Made by a program: the position numbers and the translations under genes. This document shows positions 23,860 to 33,863 of a stretch of 64,000 nucleotides of DNA, piece by piece (the stretch's first letter is position 1; the number at the start of each line of letters is the position of its first letter). A model generated the notes under the pieces. That model worked only from the letters and a program-made list of their open reading frames with translations. It was not told where the DNA came from and ran no database searches. Origin of the DNA: Heterobilharzia americana (lineage: Eukaryota > Platyhelminthes > Trematoda > Strigeidida > Schistosomatidae); assembly GCA_944470555.2 (NCBI GenBank), contig OX104134.1, forward strand, positions 99,504,701 through 99,568,700. Reading direction: 5' to 3'.

Positions 23860-24000
23860 GTCGATTCAGTTCTCACCCCTGAGCCATCATTACTGTACAT
23901 AACTAAAACACAGGCAATATCGAGGCATCCGCACACGAGCCAATTCGGTCCAATCAACGACGGTGTAATACAAGCAATAAAACTATGCCCGTCGTACAAG
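23860..24000 (+). mobile_element. 3' part of an Sm-alpha-type SINE unit
   Basis: CCATCATTACTGTACATAAC…CAGGCAATATCGAGGCATCC…CAATCAACGACGGTG…ACAAGCAATAAAAC matches the post-hammerhead tail of the units at 40.3 kb (minus) and 62.3 kb (plus). It directly precedes another unit's head, so the two look like a tandem pair. Confidence 0.65.
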
Positions 24001-24190
24001 AACTGGCTGTCGTGGCTCGGTGGTGTAGCGGACAACACTGTGGTGTTTGAAGCGATCGCTCCCGAGTCCGGATCGCGGCAGGAACAACATCAGTCGCCGG
24101 GAAGCGGGCACATCCAACTGACAAGTCCCAAATAGGATGCAGTGTGCATCCTGGATTCCACTGCTAGCCACTATCCATCATTACTATACA
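24001..24190 (+). mobile_element. Sm-alpha-type SINE: tRNA-like head and degenerate hammerhead
   Basis: A Pol III A-box-like TGGTGTAGCGG lies at 24020-24030, with a weak B-box-like region near 24070. A hammerhead relic follows at 24112-24170: CTGACAA instead of CTGANGA, intact GTCCCAAATAGGA stem-loop, and GCAG instead of GAAA, then GCATCCTGGATTCCACTGC. The stem I strand TCCTGGATTCCACTGCTAG matches the classic schistosome hammerhead. Core changes predict no self-cleavage. Confidence 0.8.
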
Positions 24191-24618
24191 TTATTATTGT
24201 CATTATGATTATTTTCCTACCTGAAATCCACTATTATCCAAACTCAATTAACCTATTCGCAACCTATTCGATTATGAATATCCATTTCTACGCTTTGTAT
24301 TACCATTTAACCCGTAAAAACTGTTCACTTCTATGTTGTTACACTTAGATCTGTCTCAGTCTACCTTATATATTTATGTGTATTTGTTCTTTCCTGTTGT
24401 TTAACGGTATTTATAATCAAGTATGTAGAGTATCCAGCTGACGAGTACTACTGAAATATATGAATTTATTAAATCCTTTTTTCACATTTTTTGCTTGTTT
24501 TAAATTTGTATCGGGAAACAAATGTTTTCAATTATTTAGTAACTAATACTACGTGAATGTAGGACTAAAGTAATGAACTATATAACGTGAAATAAATGTT
24601 TCTATCAACCTCGCCTGG

Positions 24619-24646
24619 TTAACTAGTTTACTAGTTACTAGCCGGT
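24619..24646 (+). promoter_or_regulatory. 5' leader hairpin of the RTE element
   Basis: The leader holds an inverted repeat, TAACTAGT-TT-ACTAGTTA, that is kept in the copies at 4.26 kb and 20.28 kb (loop TC there). In the 20.3-kb copy the stem extends outward through CTGG/CCAG. Its conservation at the very 5' end suggests an RNA structure, but no function is shown. Confidence 0.5.
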
Positions 24647-24671
24647 CCTAAGCCCGGGTAAAGAGGGAAGG

Positions 24672-27600
24672 TTGGGCATAGGGCTAGCAACCCTACCCCG
24701 TAAAACAAATCTAACCGCTAAAGAAACTTCAAAGCACAAACAAAATATAAAAAATGAAAACAAACTTATTCCCCGCTGGAATCGGAGAGGCGAAATGACG
24801 CCAGTTGGTGAAAGCCTTCGGGAAGCCAATTGGCCGATGTGTCTTCTCTCGATGAAAGCGAAAGTAAACGTGGGGACATGGAATGTCCGCACGATGTTTG
24901 AACCCAGTAAGGCAGCCCAGATTGCAAAGGAGATGAGAAGGTATAACATCGAAGTGCTTGGGATTTGCGAAAGCAGATGGAATGGGAGTGGACTCTCCAA
25001 ACTGTCAACGGGAGAATCAATAATCTACTCCGGTCACCCAGACGCCAACCACGAGCACACTGAGGGAGTGGCTATCATGATGTCCTCAAGAGCATCGAAG
25101 GCTCTCATGCAGTGGGAACCAATCTCCTCCAGGATCATGTCAGCAAGATTCAACTCAAAAGGAAGAAAGGTCACAATCATACAATGTTATGCACCTACAA
25201 ATAATGCAGAGCAAGAGAAAAAGGAGGAATTCTACAGACAACTTCAGTCAACACTGGACAAGACGTCAGTTGGCGATATCAAAATTCTAATGGGCGACAT
25301 GAATGCCAAACTGGGAGGGGACAACACGGGAAGAGAACTAACCATGGGTCGAGAGGCGCTAGGTGAAATGAATGAGAATGGAGAATTGTTTGCAGAATTC
25401 TGTGCATTCAACGATTTGGTGATTGGAGGCAGTGTGTTCAGGCACAAGGATATCCACAAAGCGACATGGATTTCACCAGATGGACACACTAAAAACCAAA
25501 TCGACTTTATCTCAATCTCAAGAAAATGGAGACGCAGTCTACTTAACACAAGGTCAAGAAGAGGAGCAGATGTAGGTTCAGACCACTATCTAGTGCAAGG
25601 AACCTTCGAAATCAAGTTAAAAGCCTTCAAGGAAGCTGGTGATAGACCTCAATTCAAGTACAACACTCGGAAACTGAAGGATGAAACTACAAAGGAGATC
25701 TTCAAAGCAGCCATCAAGACAAAATGGGAGACGTCGAGGGACATCCCTGAAGAAACCTGTGTAGAAGAACACTGGAAGTCTTTGAAAGCTATGTGGAAAG
25801 AAACCTGCACAACAGTATTAGGAAGGAAGAAGGAAGACAAGGAATGGATCTCGACGGATACCTGGAAGCTGATAGAGGAGAGGAGGATGGTGAAGCAGAA
25901 GATAAACCAGTGCAAGGATGCTCAACGACAAGAGGAACTGAGCACAATGTATAAAACACTGGATAAAGAAGTGAAGAAGAGTGCACGCAAAGACAAACGA
26001 CACTTCTACGACACACTGGCAAGTGAAGCAGAACAGGCTGCAGGTAAGAGAGACCTGACGACATTGTATCAAATAACCAGGTTGCTATCAGGGAAGAGAC
26101 CAACACAGATGAAACCAATAAAAGATGAAGAAGGAAATTTAATTACAAAAGAAGAGAAACAGAGGAAACGATGGGCCGACCACTTCAAGAAGCTCTTGAA
26201 TCGACCACCACCTGCACTTCGTCCAGAAATACCACCTGCAGCCGCTGAATTACAAGTGAACATAAATCCCCCAACGAAAATGGAAGTCCTGAACGCCATA
26301 AAGCTACTGAAATGCGGGAAAGCAGCAGGACCAGATGGAATACCGCCAGAAGCACTGAGAACAGATGCAGAGACAACAGCGGACATGCTCACACCACTAT
26401 TGCAGAAGGTGTGGAGGGAAGAGAAGGTACCTGACGATTGGAAGAAGGGTTACCTTGTCAAACTGCCGAAGAAGGGAGACCTCAGTGCTTGCAAGAACTG
26501 GCGAGGAATCACTCTCCTATCCACCCCAAGTAAAATATTAAGCCGCATCATCCTGGAGAGGCTTAAAGACGCACTGGATTCAAAACTGCGACCGGAACAG
26601 GCAGGCTTCAGGAAGTACAAATCATGTGCTGACCAAATTGCAACGCTTCGTATCATCATAGAACAGAGCGTAGAATGGCAATCAGCTCTATACCTCAACT
26701 TCATCGACTTTGAGAAGGCCTTTGACAGCGTCGACCGAGAAGTAATTTGGAAACTGCTTCAATACTACGGAGTACCGCAAACCTTTATCCGCCTCATTCA
26801 ACAACTATATGAAGATGCCACATGCCAAGTAATCCACAATGGGAAGCTCAGTGATGCCTTTGAAGTGAAGACAGGAGTGAAACAAGGTTGCCTACTATCC
26901 CCCATGATATTCCTAATTGTGGTGGACTGGATCATGCAGCAAACAGTAGGCAGCGAGAAGAGGGGGATACACTGGACGACGGAAAAGAACCTAGAAGACT
27001 TGGATTTCGCCGATGACTTATGCCTAATGTCACATAAACTTGAAGATCTGCAGGCAAAAACTAACAAGTTGACAGAGGAGGCAGCTAAGACGGGACTTCA
27101 GGTGAATATAGAGAAGACAGAAGTGATGAAGATACCGCACCACCACCATCAACAACAACAACAAACTCCAATCACCGTCAACGGTAGAAACTTGAAGGAA
27201 GTAACCTCCTTCACTTATCTAGGAAGCACTGTTTCAACTACAGGCGGGACGGACGAGGACGTCAAAGTCAGAATCGGAAAAGCAAGACAGGCATTCATTA
27301 GCCTGAAACCAGTGTGGAGATCTTCTGCACTCAGCATGCGGAACAAGATACGGATTTTCAACACCAACGTCAAGTCAGTGCTCTTGTATGGCTCAGAGAC
27401 TTGGCGCGTCACGAAAGGCATTTCCAATAAACTACAGACATTCATCAACAACTGCTTACGCTCGCTGCTGAAGATCAGATGGCCAGAAAAAATAAGCAAC
27501 AAGGAACTCTGGGAACGAACCAACCAAGAACCTATCACGCAACAAATATGCAGGAAGAAGTGGAGATGGATTGGGCATACACTGAGAAGGCCGACTGAGG

Positions 27601-27803
27601 ACATCACGCGTCAGGCCCTCGAGTGGAATCCCCATGGGAAGCGACGAGTTGGACGTCCGAGGGTGACATGGAGGAGGTCGTGCGAGGAGGAAATGAGAGC
27701 TTCTGGGCTGTCGTGGAACCAGGTTCAAAAGATCTCAGAGAACAGAGGTCACTGGAGGCGTGCTACTGAAGCCCTATGTTCCACTAGGAACCCAAGGGAC
27801 TAA
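24672..27803 (+). CDS. RTE endonuclease/reverse transcriptase (1043 aa)
   Basis: It encodes the machinery for target-primed reverse transcription. Residues 66-310 form an apurinic-type endonuclease: NVGTWNVR (Asn71), ICESRW (Glu100), MGDMN (208-211), NQIDF (Asp278) and GSDH (303-305), so all expected catalytic positions are present. Residues about 580-790 form the RT: LPKKGD, GITLLS, motif A FIDFEKAFDSVDRE (676-690), motif B GVKQGCLLSP (735-744) and motif C FADDLCLM (779-786). A His/Gln run (822-831) varies in length between copies. The C-terminus has a RWIGHTLRR block and ends ATEALCSTRNPRD next to the TAA tail. Such ORFs are often mislabelled as craniofacial development protein 2 in flukes. 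The true start could be this Met or the one at residue 42. Regulation not visible. Confidence 0.95.
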   Translation: MGIGLATLPRKTNLTAKETSKHKQNIKNENKLIPRWNRRGEMTPVGESLREANWPMCLLSMKAKVNVGTWNVRTMFEPSKAAQIAKEMRRYNIEVLGICESRWNGSGLSKLSTGESIIYSGHPDANHEHTEGVAIMMSSRASKALMQWEPISSRIMSARFNSKGRKVTIIQCYAPTNNAEQEKKEEFYRQLQSTLDKTSVGDIKILMGDMNAKLGGDNTGRELTMGREALGEMNENGELFAEFCAFNDLVIGGSVFRHKDIHKATWISPDGHTKNQIDFISISRKWRRSLLNTRSRRGADVGSDHYLVQGTFEIKLKAFKEAGDRPQFKYNTRKLKDETTKEIFKAAIKTKWETSRDIPEETCVEEHWKSLKAMWKETCTTVLGRKKEDKEWISTDTWKLIEERRMVKQKINQCKDAQRQEELSTMYKTLDKEVKKSARKDKRHFYDTLASEAEQAAGKRDLTTLYQITRLLSGKRPTQMKPIKDEEGNLITKEEKQRKRWADHFKKLLNRPPPALRPEIPPAAAELQVNINPPTKMEVLNAIKLLKCGKAAGPDGIPPEALRTDAETTADMLTPLLQKVWREEKVPDDWKKGYLVKLPKKGDLSACKNWRGITLLSTPSKILSRIILERLKDALDSKLRPEQAGFRKYKSCADQIATLRIIIEQSVEWQSALYLNFIDFEKAFDSVDREVIWKLLQYYGVPQTFIRLIQQLYEDATCQVIHNGKLSDAFEVKTGVKQGCLLSPMIFLIVVDWIMQQTVGSEKRGIHWTTEKNLEDLDFADDLCLMSHKLEDLQAKTNKLTEEAAKTGLQVNIEKTEVMKIPHHHHQQQQQTPITVNGRNLKEVTSFTYLGSTVSTTGGTDEDVKVRIGKARQAFISLKPVWRSSALSMRNKIRIFNTNVKSVLLYGSETWRVTKGISNKLQTFINNCLRSLLKIRWPEKISNKELWERTNQEPITQQICRKKWRWIGHTLRRPTEDITRQALEWNPHGKRRVGRPRVTWRRSCEEEMRASGLSWNQVQKISENRGHWRRATEALCSTRNPRD

Positions 27804-27835
27804 TAATAATAATAATAATAATAAATGTTTCTATC

Positions 27836-28363
27836 CTGAATTCTTTTTCACAAAAGTTTCCTTCTCAGTTCATCACAATTAATTGATCAGTCAGTCATGC
27901 AGCAGAAAGGTAACTACCACTGGGAGAAAATATATAGTGATTAGCTCAGTCATGAATAAAATAGACACCTACGTTTCGTCCAACTTGCATATTACCTTAT
28001 AGTAATCATAATAATGATAAATCAACTATTCAAAGTTATTTTCTATTTACAAACTTTATTTCTTCTCTTAAAGATTGTAGCTTTTAATCCTATTTGGTGA
28101 CTACTCTAGTCCAAGTTTTATTTCACTCTACACAGATCGTACCGGATGTCAACTACAGTGTATATTTTAGAAATTCATCCATTAGGAAGGCGATGTTCAA
28201 CTGCTCAGATTGTCAGCTAAACGATAATCACCTGACAACTTTGAAAGATCGGAAATAATTTTTGTTGTATTCAAAAATTGTTACATTTCTTACAATGTCC
28301 AGTGTCACAAAATTCTCATTTTCGTTTCCAACTTCTTAATTTGAGGTTTGTGGGGATTTAGAG
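27836..28363. other. Unrecognised AT-rich sequence
   Basis: Nothing supported; it begins with the RTE target-site flank. Confidence 0.35.
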
Positions 28364-28594
28364 ATTTTTCAAGTTGGTATTCATCGTAGATTGACATCAG
28401 GTGGAGTAACATTGGGAACCTGGGAGCACTGGACAGCTGTTTTGTCCTAGCATGGGACTTCTCAGCAGTGTGAATACACGACCCCGCCAGAGGTCGAACC
28501 CCACACTAGGATGAAACAGCTGTCCAGTGCTCCCAGGTTTTCAATGTTCCTCCAACTGATATTAGTCCACAATGAATACCAACTTTTCAATTTC
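28364..28594. repeat. Foldback of two family-B hammerhead SINE tails
   Basis: The left arm (28364-28450, minus-strand SINE) and right arm (28504-28594, plus-strand SINE) are inverted copies sharing AAGTTGGTATTCAT…, GAACATTG…, CCTGGGAGCACTGGACAGCTG and TCCTAG. The minus-strand unit extends through a tRNA-like B box (GGGGTTCGACCTC near 28490-28502). Its hammerhead reads CTGAGAA and AAAA where CTGANGA and GAAA are required, so it is predicted dead. The right unit is cut before the core. Confidence 0.85.
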
Positions 28595-28744
28595 GTTTAC
28601 TACAATGGCAAAGTAATCCGGTAGGACTTCATAAGGTGCAATCTTTGATTTTACGGACAGTAAATATGTTGACTGACAACGACAGTTAAAAAAGGTGTAC
28701 TTTGTTCAGAAAATAAATTACGTCTTCATTGACATTTAGAGATT

Positions 28745-29010
28745 TATGGGGTGCTAGTTAGTTAGAGGCAATTGGCAGGAACCCTTGGACCTAGGTTTTG
28801 CGCTTGTTGGCACTCTCTAGAAAAGTTCATCTGCAACCCCAATGGAACTGATGTCCCACCTGAGATTAGAAACCCGCTTCACTCAGCACTTTTGTCACCA
28901 ACGTCACCGCTGAGCTATTCAGGTAGCGACTGACCTCCTGTAGGACTGTGTTACATGCAATGATTGGTCATGAGGAAGCAACCAATTTCATGTTGTCTAG
29001 TCCTAAGTGT
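28745..29010 (-). mobile_element. tRNA-derived SINE, family C
   Basis: The minus strand has a perfect A-box match TAGCTCAGCGG (near 28918-28908) and a weaker B-box-like GGGTTTCTAATCTC about 45 bases on. A related copy lies at 37.3-37.5 kb (shared GAGCTATTCAGGT, CGACTGAC and GACTAATCA-type blocks on the plus strand). No hammerhead is seen in this family. Its end meets an RTE fragment. Confidence 0.6.
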
Positions 29011-29275
29011 CAGCATAAAGAACAAGTTCCAGATTTTCAATACTAATATCAAGTCGGTGCTTCTATGTGATAGTTGAAAGACTTGGTAAATCACAAAAAA
29101 CATTTCCAACAAACTGCAGACAAACACCACATGAACACCTGCCGCCTACACACACTGGATACTGAAGATCAGATGGCCAGAATAAGCAACACGCAAGTCA
29201 CTCTGGCCTGACAACAAACCAACCAAGAACCTATCACACAACAAATATGCAGAAAAAAAGTGGAGATGGATTAGA
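29010..29275 (+). pseudogene. RTE 3' coding fragment
   Basis: It matches the RTE region after the RT: GTCAGCATAAAGAACAAG…, ACATTTCCAACAAACTGCAGAC, TACTGAAGATCAGATGGCC, ACCTATCACACAACAAATATG, AGTGGAGATGGATTA. It resembles the 43-kb fragment more than the intact element (both share a TTCTATGTGATG/AG change and an extra Thr/His-rich stretch). Confidence 0.85.
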
Positions 29276-31100
29276 CTTGGACTTAGGTTCCTATCAGCAC
29301 TTAGAAGTAAACAATATGAAGTTAGTTACTTTCCAGTGACTAATCAATGTAAGATATTCGAATTGGTACATAATAATTCAGCATGAGAAAAGTCCTGAGG
29401 CAAATCATTCTCATTGGTCGTAAAATCGTGTTTATAATAAGAATAAACAAAAATATTAGTCTAATATTAGCTAATAGGCCAACGCTAGGTCATTAAAATG
29501 TAATGCCCTAGGAAGAATAGTCGGATGATGCTTAAGTTACAAAGGGATTTCATAATCATGATATGCATAGACAGTCAATTAAGGTGATGACTAATATGCC
29601 AATAATAATTACAAGAATAATTAACATGCGTAGACTTGGCAAGATAAAGCATAAAATAAAAGCAATCCAAAAATGATTAGTCTATACGAGTGTGGTGAAT
29701 ATTGAAGTAGTGAAGAAAATCGTCGGAGGAGGTTTATAACCACTACAATATAAGAGAATGAAAGTACCTTCTATGTACGGCATACTCTAGCTTTAGTTGT
29801 TTGATTACAAACACCCTTACAATGCATAGGTTGACTAATACTCACTCCTTTTGAGCTCCTTGTTTTGACTTTGTATAGATTTTTGAAATAAAACTATGAA
29901 GAAGCAAGTTGACTAAGTGGTTTCAGATGGAGCTGTTGCTTAACTTGCGTTCTCCTCTGCACAGCTAAGCAGGGTACTGATAGGAGATGCGTTTGGGAAG
30001 ACTGTCCTTTGTGGAGCCTATAGGACCAGGTAAACTGGCAGAAGAAGAGGAGAATACTGTAAGTCAGGCAGTATAGCTCTGTTATAATTTGCTATATGGA
30101 ATTATTGCGCTCCTGTCGAATATGTAATCACAGGTGGTGCAATTTCAAAAAAGTGACACACTGAAGATGAAGAGTAATAACTTCCTTCTTATATTTACGC
30201 AACCGACAAGCTTTGATCCTTGTAAACTGTTATAATCAGAATAATGAATACTACAGAACTGGTTCCCAGTACCCTCGCTTCATATCAGATCAAACAAAAG
30301 TTCTGAAATGATTGATTGTGTGTCAAAGGATATACTGCTGACAGACTATTAAAACACCTCCACAAACATATTTAAAACTTGGACAGAGAGTGTCAAACTA
30401 ACAAGAAATGCTGAACAGCGCACAAGATACAAGATACTTCTCTTACAGGTAGTCATCAGACAGAATGGGAACCTCTTGACCTAAACTGATACTGGCGTTT
30501 TACTGACATATAGGAACCCATGATTCGTTTCCTCAAATGTCAAAGTATATGTAGTAATATCAAGGATTTATCCTAATAGACTGTTGTGCCTTACTTATTT
30601 GCGCGTAATCATCTCAACTCATTGAAGTGATGGATGTTGCCTGTCATTGAATTGATGGTCGGTCGGCGAACACTTAAAATCAGGAATTCCATTAGATTTA
30701 TGTGTTAAGTGATAGGCTACGTTAAATACAGTTATTCTCTTTCATTGTAAACAGTCCTGAATACTGTGCTACATAATACTTATACAAGAGTATAATACCA
30801 AATCTTAATTACATGTACACTTGTTTGGACAAGTGCGATTTTGTACAACAGATACATCATACAGAGTTGCAATTTAAAGTAGCAGACAGCATTGTGAATG
30901 CATTAGAAAGACCTTACAGTCATATTTAGGTATTCGGGTATAATTCTGAAACATTTTCCGATATTTTTATTCTAAATTATATGCCTATTTTAATGAATAC
31001 ACCTTATAACTAACAGTGGAAAGGCTATCTAGTAGATAATGGTAACTTACAGTGGGTTGCGTAGTATAAAATACTACCCAGCTGTGCAACAACTATTATT
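29276..31100. other. Mostly unrecognised sequence
   Basis: No gene supported. It holds a short 5S rRNA-like stretch at 29940-30015 (listed separately). A block at 31010-31035 (CTAGTAGATAATGG) resembles part of the PLE-linked repeat at 39.7 and 44.5 kb. Confidence 0.35.
29940..30015 (+). pseudogene. Possible 5S rRNA-derived fragment
   Basis: GTTCTCCTCTGCACAGCTAAGCAGGG then GTACTGATAGGAGATGCGTTTGGGAAGAC resembles, with gaps, the middle and 3' half of metazoan 5S rRNA: the GTTCTC block, AAGCA, GTACTTGGATGGG-type and TGGGAA-C blocks of its internal promoter. About 15 bases are missing between them and the ends do not match. It is either a 5S pseudogene, a 5S-derived SINE head, or chance. Confidence 0.35.
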
Positions 31101-31104
31101 ATAT

Positions 31105-32240
31105 ATTATTATTTTCCCTTGGGTTCCTAGTGGAACATAGGGCTTCAGTAGCATGTCTCCATTCCACTCCGTTCTCTGCAATCTTTTGAACACGACTCCA
31201 CAACTGCCCACAAACTCTCATTTCTTCCTCACATGATCTCCTTCATGTCACCCTCAGTTGAGACGCCCAACTCTTCGTTTCCCTTTCTGTCCCCACTCGA
31301 CGACCTGGCCTGGTGCGTAATGTCCCTCAATGGTCTTCTCAGTGCATGCCCAATCCATTCCATCTCCACTTCCTTCTGAATATATGTTGGGAGATAGCTT
31401 CTTGGTTGGTTCGTTAGCAGGCCACAGTGAGTTCCTTGTTGCTTATTCTTTCCAATCATCCATCTGAGCTTCAGTAACGAGTCAGCGTAGGTAGTTGTTG
31501 ATAAATATCTGTAGTTTGTTGGAAATGCTTTTCGTAACGCGCCAAGTCTCTGAGCCATACAGAAGCACTGATTTCACTGAATTGGTGTTGAAAATCCGCA
31601 TCTTGTTCACACTTTATGCTGAGTGCAGAAAATCTCCACACTGGTTTCAGGCTAGTGAATGCCTGCCTGTCTTGCTGTCTTTCCGATCCTGACTGCTTTG
31701 ACATCCTCATCTGTACCGTTGCCTGTAGTTGAAACGATGCTGCCTGGGCAGGTAGGTGAAAGAAGCTGCTTCCTTCAAGTTTCTCCTGTTGATGGTGATT
31801 GGAGCTTGTTGTTGTTGATGGTGGTGGCGTTGGTTGGGTATCTTCATCACCCCTGTCTTCTCTACGTTCAATTGAATCCCCATATTCGCTTCCCTGCCTC
31901 TTCTGTCAACTTGTTAGATTTCGCCTGTACATTAGACATGAATCATCATCGTTGGTGAAATCCAAATCTTCTGGATTCTTTTTATCTGTCCAGCCAACGT
32001 AAGCCCCTCTTCTTGCTCCTCACACTTTGCTGCATGATCCAGTCTAGTCCACTTGACCACAATCAGGGAGATCATGGGTGATAGTATACAGTTTTGTCTT
32101 ACTGCTGTCTTCACTTCAAAGGCGTGATTGAGCTTCTCATTGTGGATCACTTGGCATGTGGCATTTTCATATAGCTGCTGAATGAGGTTGGTAAAGATTT
32201 GTGGCACTCGGTAGTGTTGAAGCAACTGCGAACTAGGTGT
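31105..32240 (-). pseudogene. 5'-truncated RTE copy (minus strand), decayed
   Basis: The TAA-type tail lies at the left (31088-31122), followed on the minus strand by the RTE C-terminus and RT up to about 32235. Pieces include VKTAVRQNCILSPM (motif B changed from GVKQGC to AVRQNC), a lost motif C (WISPTMMIHV) and the post-RT block FISLKPVWR-like (TSLKPVWRFSALSI). Translations of 31495-32002 are identical to those of the 22.77-23.28 kb copy in inverted orientation. Frameshifted and inactive. Confidence 0.9.
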
Positions 32241-33101
32241 TGGTAATTTTCCATCTGTCCTGTAAGTAATTTGATGCAGGTAGGATAGTGAAAGGGTGCA
32301 AATAATTTTGACAGTTGTAGTTAAGCCATCCTGTTAAGAAATGTGTAAGAAAAACAGAAAAGAGAAAAGCTAAGCAAACAACTCAGGAAGAATGCACTAA
32401 AGTTTACAATCAAAAGATACTTGTCAAGCGTTGATAACGCACAACTAGAAAATGATATAGTGAAAAGATTGAAACTAATTTACAAATTGCACGGTCTACA
32501 TTGACATTTCTAACAGCTGGGTAGTTTTTCAACTGCCCAGGAATGATGTTAACTAGGTTTCCGCTGGAAATCATTCAGCCAAGATTATAATTTGCAAATT
32601 GTTAACAAATTGATTACCCTAGTTTTTGGTGAATCGATCCATACAAGTCAACTAGCCTGACAGATTCAAGTAATCTGAACTTATTCGGCCCTATGAACTG
32701 AATTAGTTCATGTTCACCGCTGATGAGCTCAGCTTCAAACCAGTGAAACCGCCATCTAGTGTTTAGATCACTCTGTTTCACTATTTCAAGGTAGTTTTTA
32801 TCACACGATGACGTCAGTTGAAGAAGCATTGAAAACCTGATTGTACTTTTCCTCACATGTGAATCCAAAGCAGTGCACACTCGTGGACGGAAAAGAGATG
32901 TCAGGTTTCACAGTAATCTACACTTTTCTTCTTCTTTTTAATGTTATCGGTGAGTATTAGCATTCGCACCTAAGATGGTTAACCCCATAAGTCATTGATT
33001 TTGCGGTGATACTCCGGTGAATAAACACTGAAAATAATTCAACTATTGGTCTGTGCCTATTGATTGGTTTTAAGGTTATTCTCATCACTAAGTGATATAG
33101 A
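32241..33101. other. Unrecognised sequence
   Basis: No supported feature. It includes an AT-rich stretch that ends in a TTA-repeat target for the next RTE insertion. Confidence 0.35.
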
Positions 33102-33115
<14 letters not shown>

Positions 33116-33137
<22 letters not shown>

Positions 33138-33863
33138 GTCCCTTGGGTTCCTAGTGGAACATAGGGCTTCAGTAGCACGCCTCCAGTGACCTCTGTTCTC
33201 TGAGATCTTTTGAACCTGGTCCCACGACAGCCCAGAAGCTCTCATTTCCTCCTCGCACGACCTCCTCCATGTCACCCTCGGACGTCCAACTCGTCGCTTC
33301 CCATGGGGATTCCACTTGAGGGCCTGACGCGTGATGTCCCCAAAAGGCCTTCTCAGTGCATGGCCAATCCATCTCCACTTCTTCCTGCATATTTGTTGCG
33401 TGATAGGTTCTTGGTTGGTTCGTTCCCAGAGTTCCTTGTTGCTTATTTTTTCTGGCCATCTGATCTTCAGCAGCGAGCGTAAGCAGTTGTTGATGAATGT
33501 CTGTAGTTTATTGGAAATGCCTTTCGTGACGCGCCAAGTCTCTGAGCCATACAAGAGCACTGACTTGACGTTGGTGTTGAAAATCCGTATCTTGTTCCGC
33601 ATGCTGAGTGCAGAAGATCTCCACACTGGTTTCAGGCTAATGAACGCCTGTCTTGCTTTTCCGATTCTGACTTTGACGTCCTCGTCCGTCCCGCCTGTAG
33701 TTGAAACAGTGCTTCCTAGATAAGTGAAGGAGGTTACTTCCTTCAAGTTTCTACCGTTGACGGTGATTGGAGTTTGTTGTTGTTGTTGTTGATGGTGGTG
33801 GTGCGGTATCTTCATCACTTCTGTCTTCTCTATATTCACCTGAAGTCCCGTCTTCGCTGCCTG
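33116..33863 (-). mobile_element. Young 5'-truncated RTE copy with TSD
   Basis: On the minus strand this is the last 0.7 kb of the RTE ORF plus a long (TAA)n tail. The sequence TTGTTATTATTATT occurs at both edges (33102-33115 and 33864-33877) and is read as a 14-bp TSD, though the left copy merges with the tail repeat. The insertion chose an existing TTA-rich site. Confidence 0.88.
33135..33839 (-). CDS. RTE ORF C-terminal fragment, uninterrupted (234 codons)
   Basis: This open frame corresponds to residues 811-1043 of the intact protein and differs by only a few residues: the His/Gln run is one residue longer, GHALRRPFGD stands for GHTLRRPTED, and ALKWN stands for ALEWN. It lacks EN and RT. 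The start Met is internal to the parent protein, so the fragment is not expected to function. It shows that copies near the intact element's sequence were recently mobile. Confidence 0.9.

Larger units (their letters stand above)
24607..27819 (+). mobile_element. Intact RTE-clade non-LTR retrotransposon with TSD
   Basis: A 3.2-kb element: short 5' leader, one ORF of 1043 codons, almost no 3' UTR and a (TAA)n tail. Flanks carry the direct repeat AATAAATGTTTCTATC (24591-24606 and 27820-27835; at least 13 bp of it cannot be explained by the tail). RTE elements typically have a single EN-RT ORF and a short simple-repeat tail. The clean TSD, full length and uninterrupted ORF make it a recent insertion and a plausible active source for the truncated copies around it. 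Confidence 0.95.

Noticed and set aside
24607..24690. HDV-type self-cleaving ribozyme at the RTE 5' end
   Set aside because: I could not build the nested double pseudoknot with the needed P1/P2 pairings; only a hairpin is supported.
24672..27803. Host gene for a developmental protein (such ORFs are often named craniofacial development protein 2)
   Set aside because: The ORF has EN and RT motifs, a TAA tail and a TSD; it is a retrotransposon.
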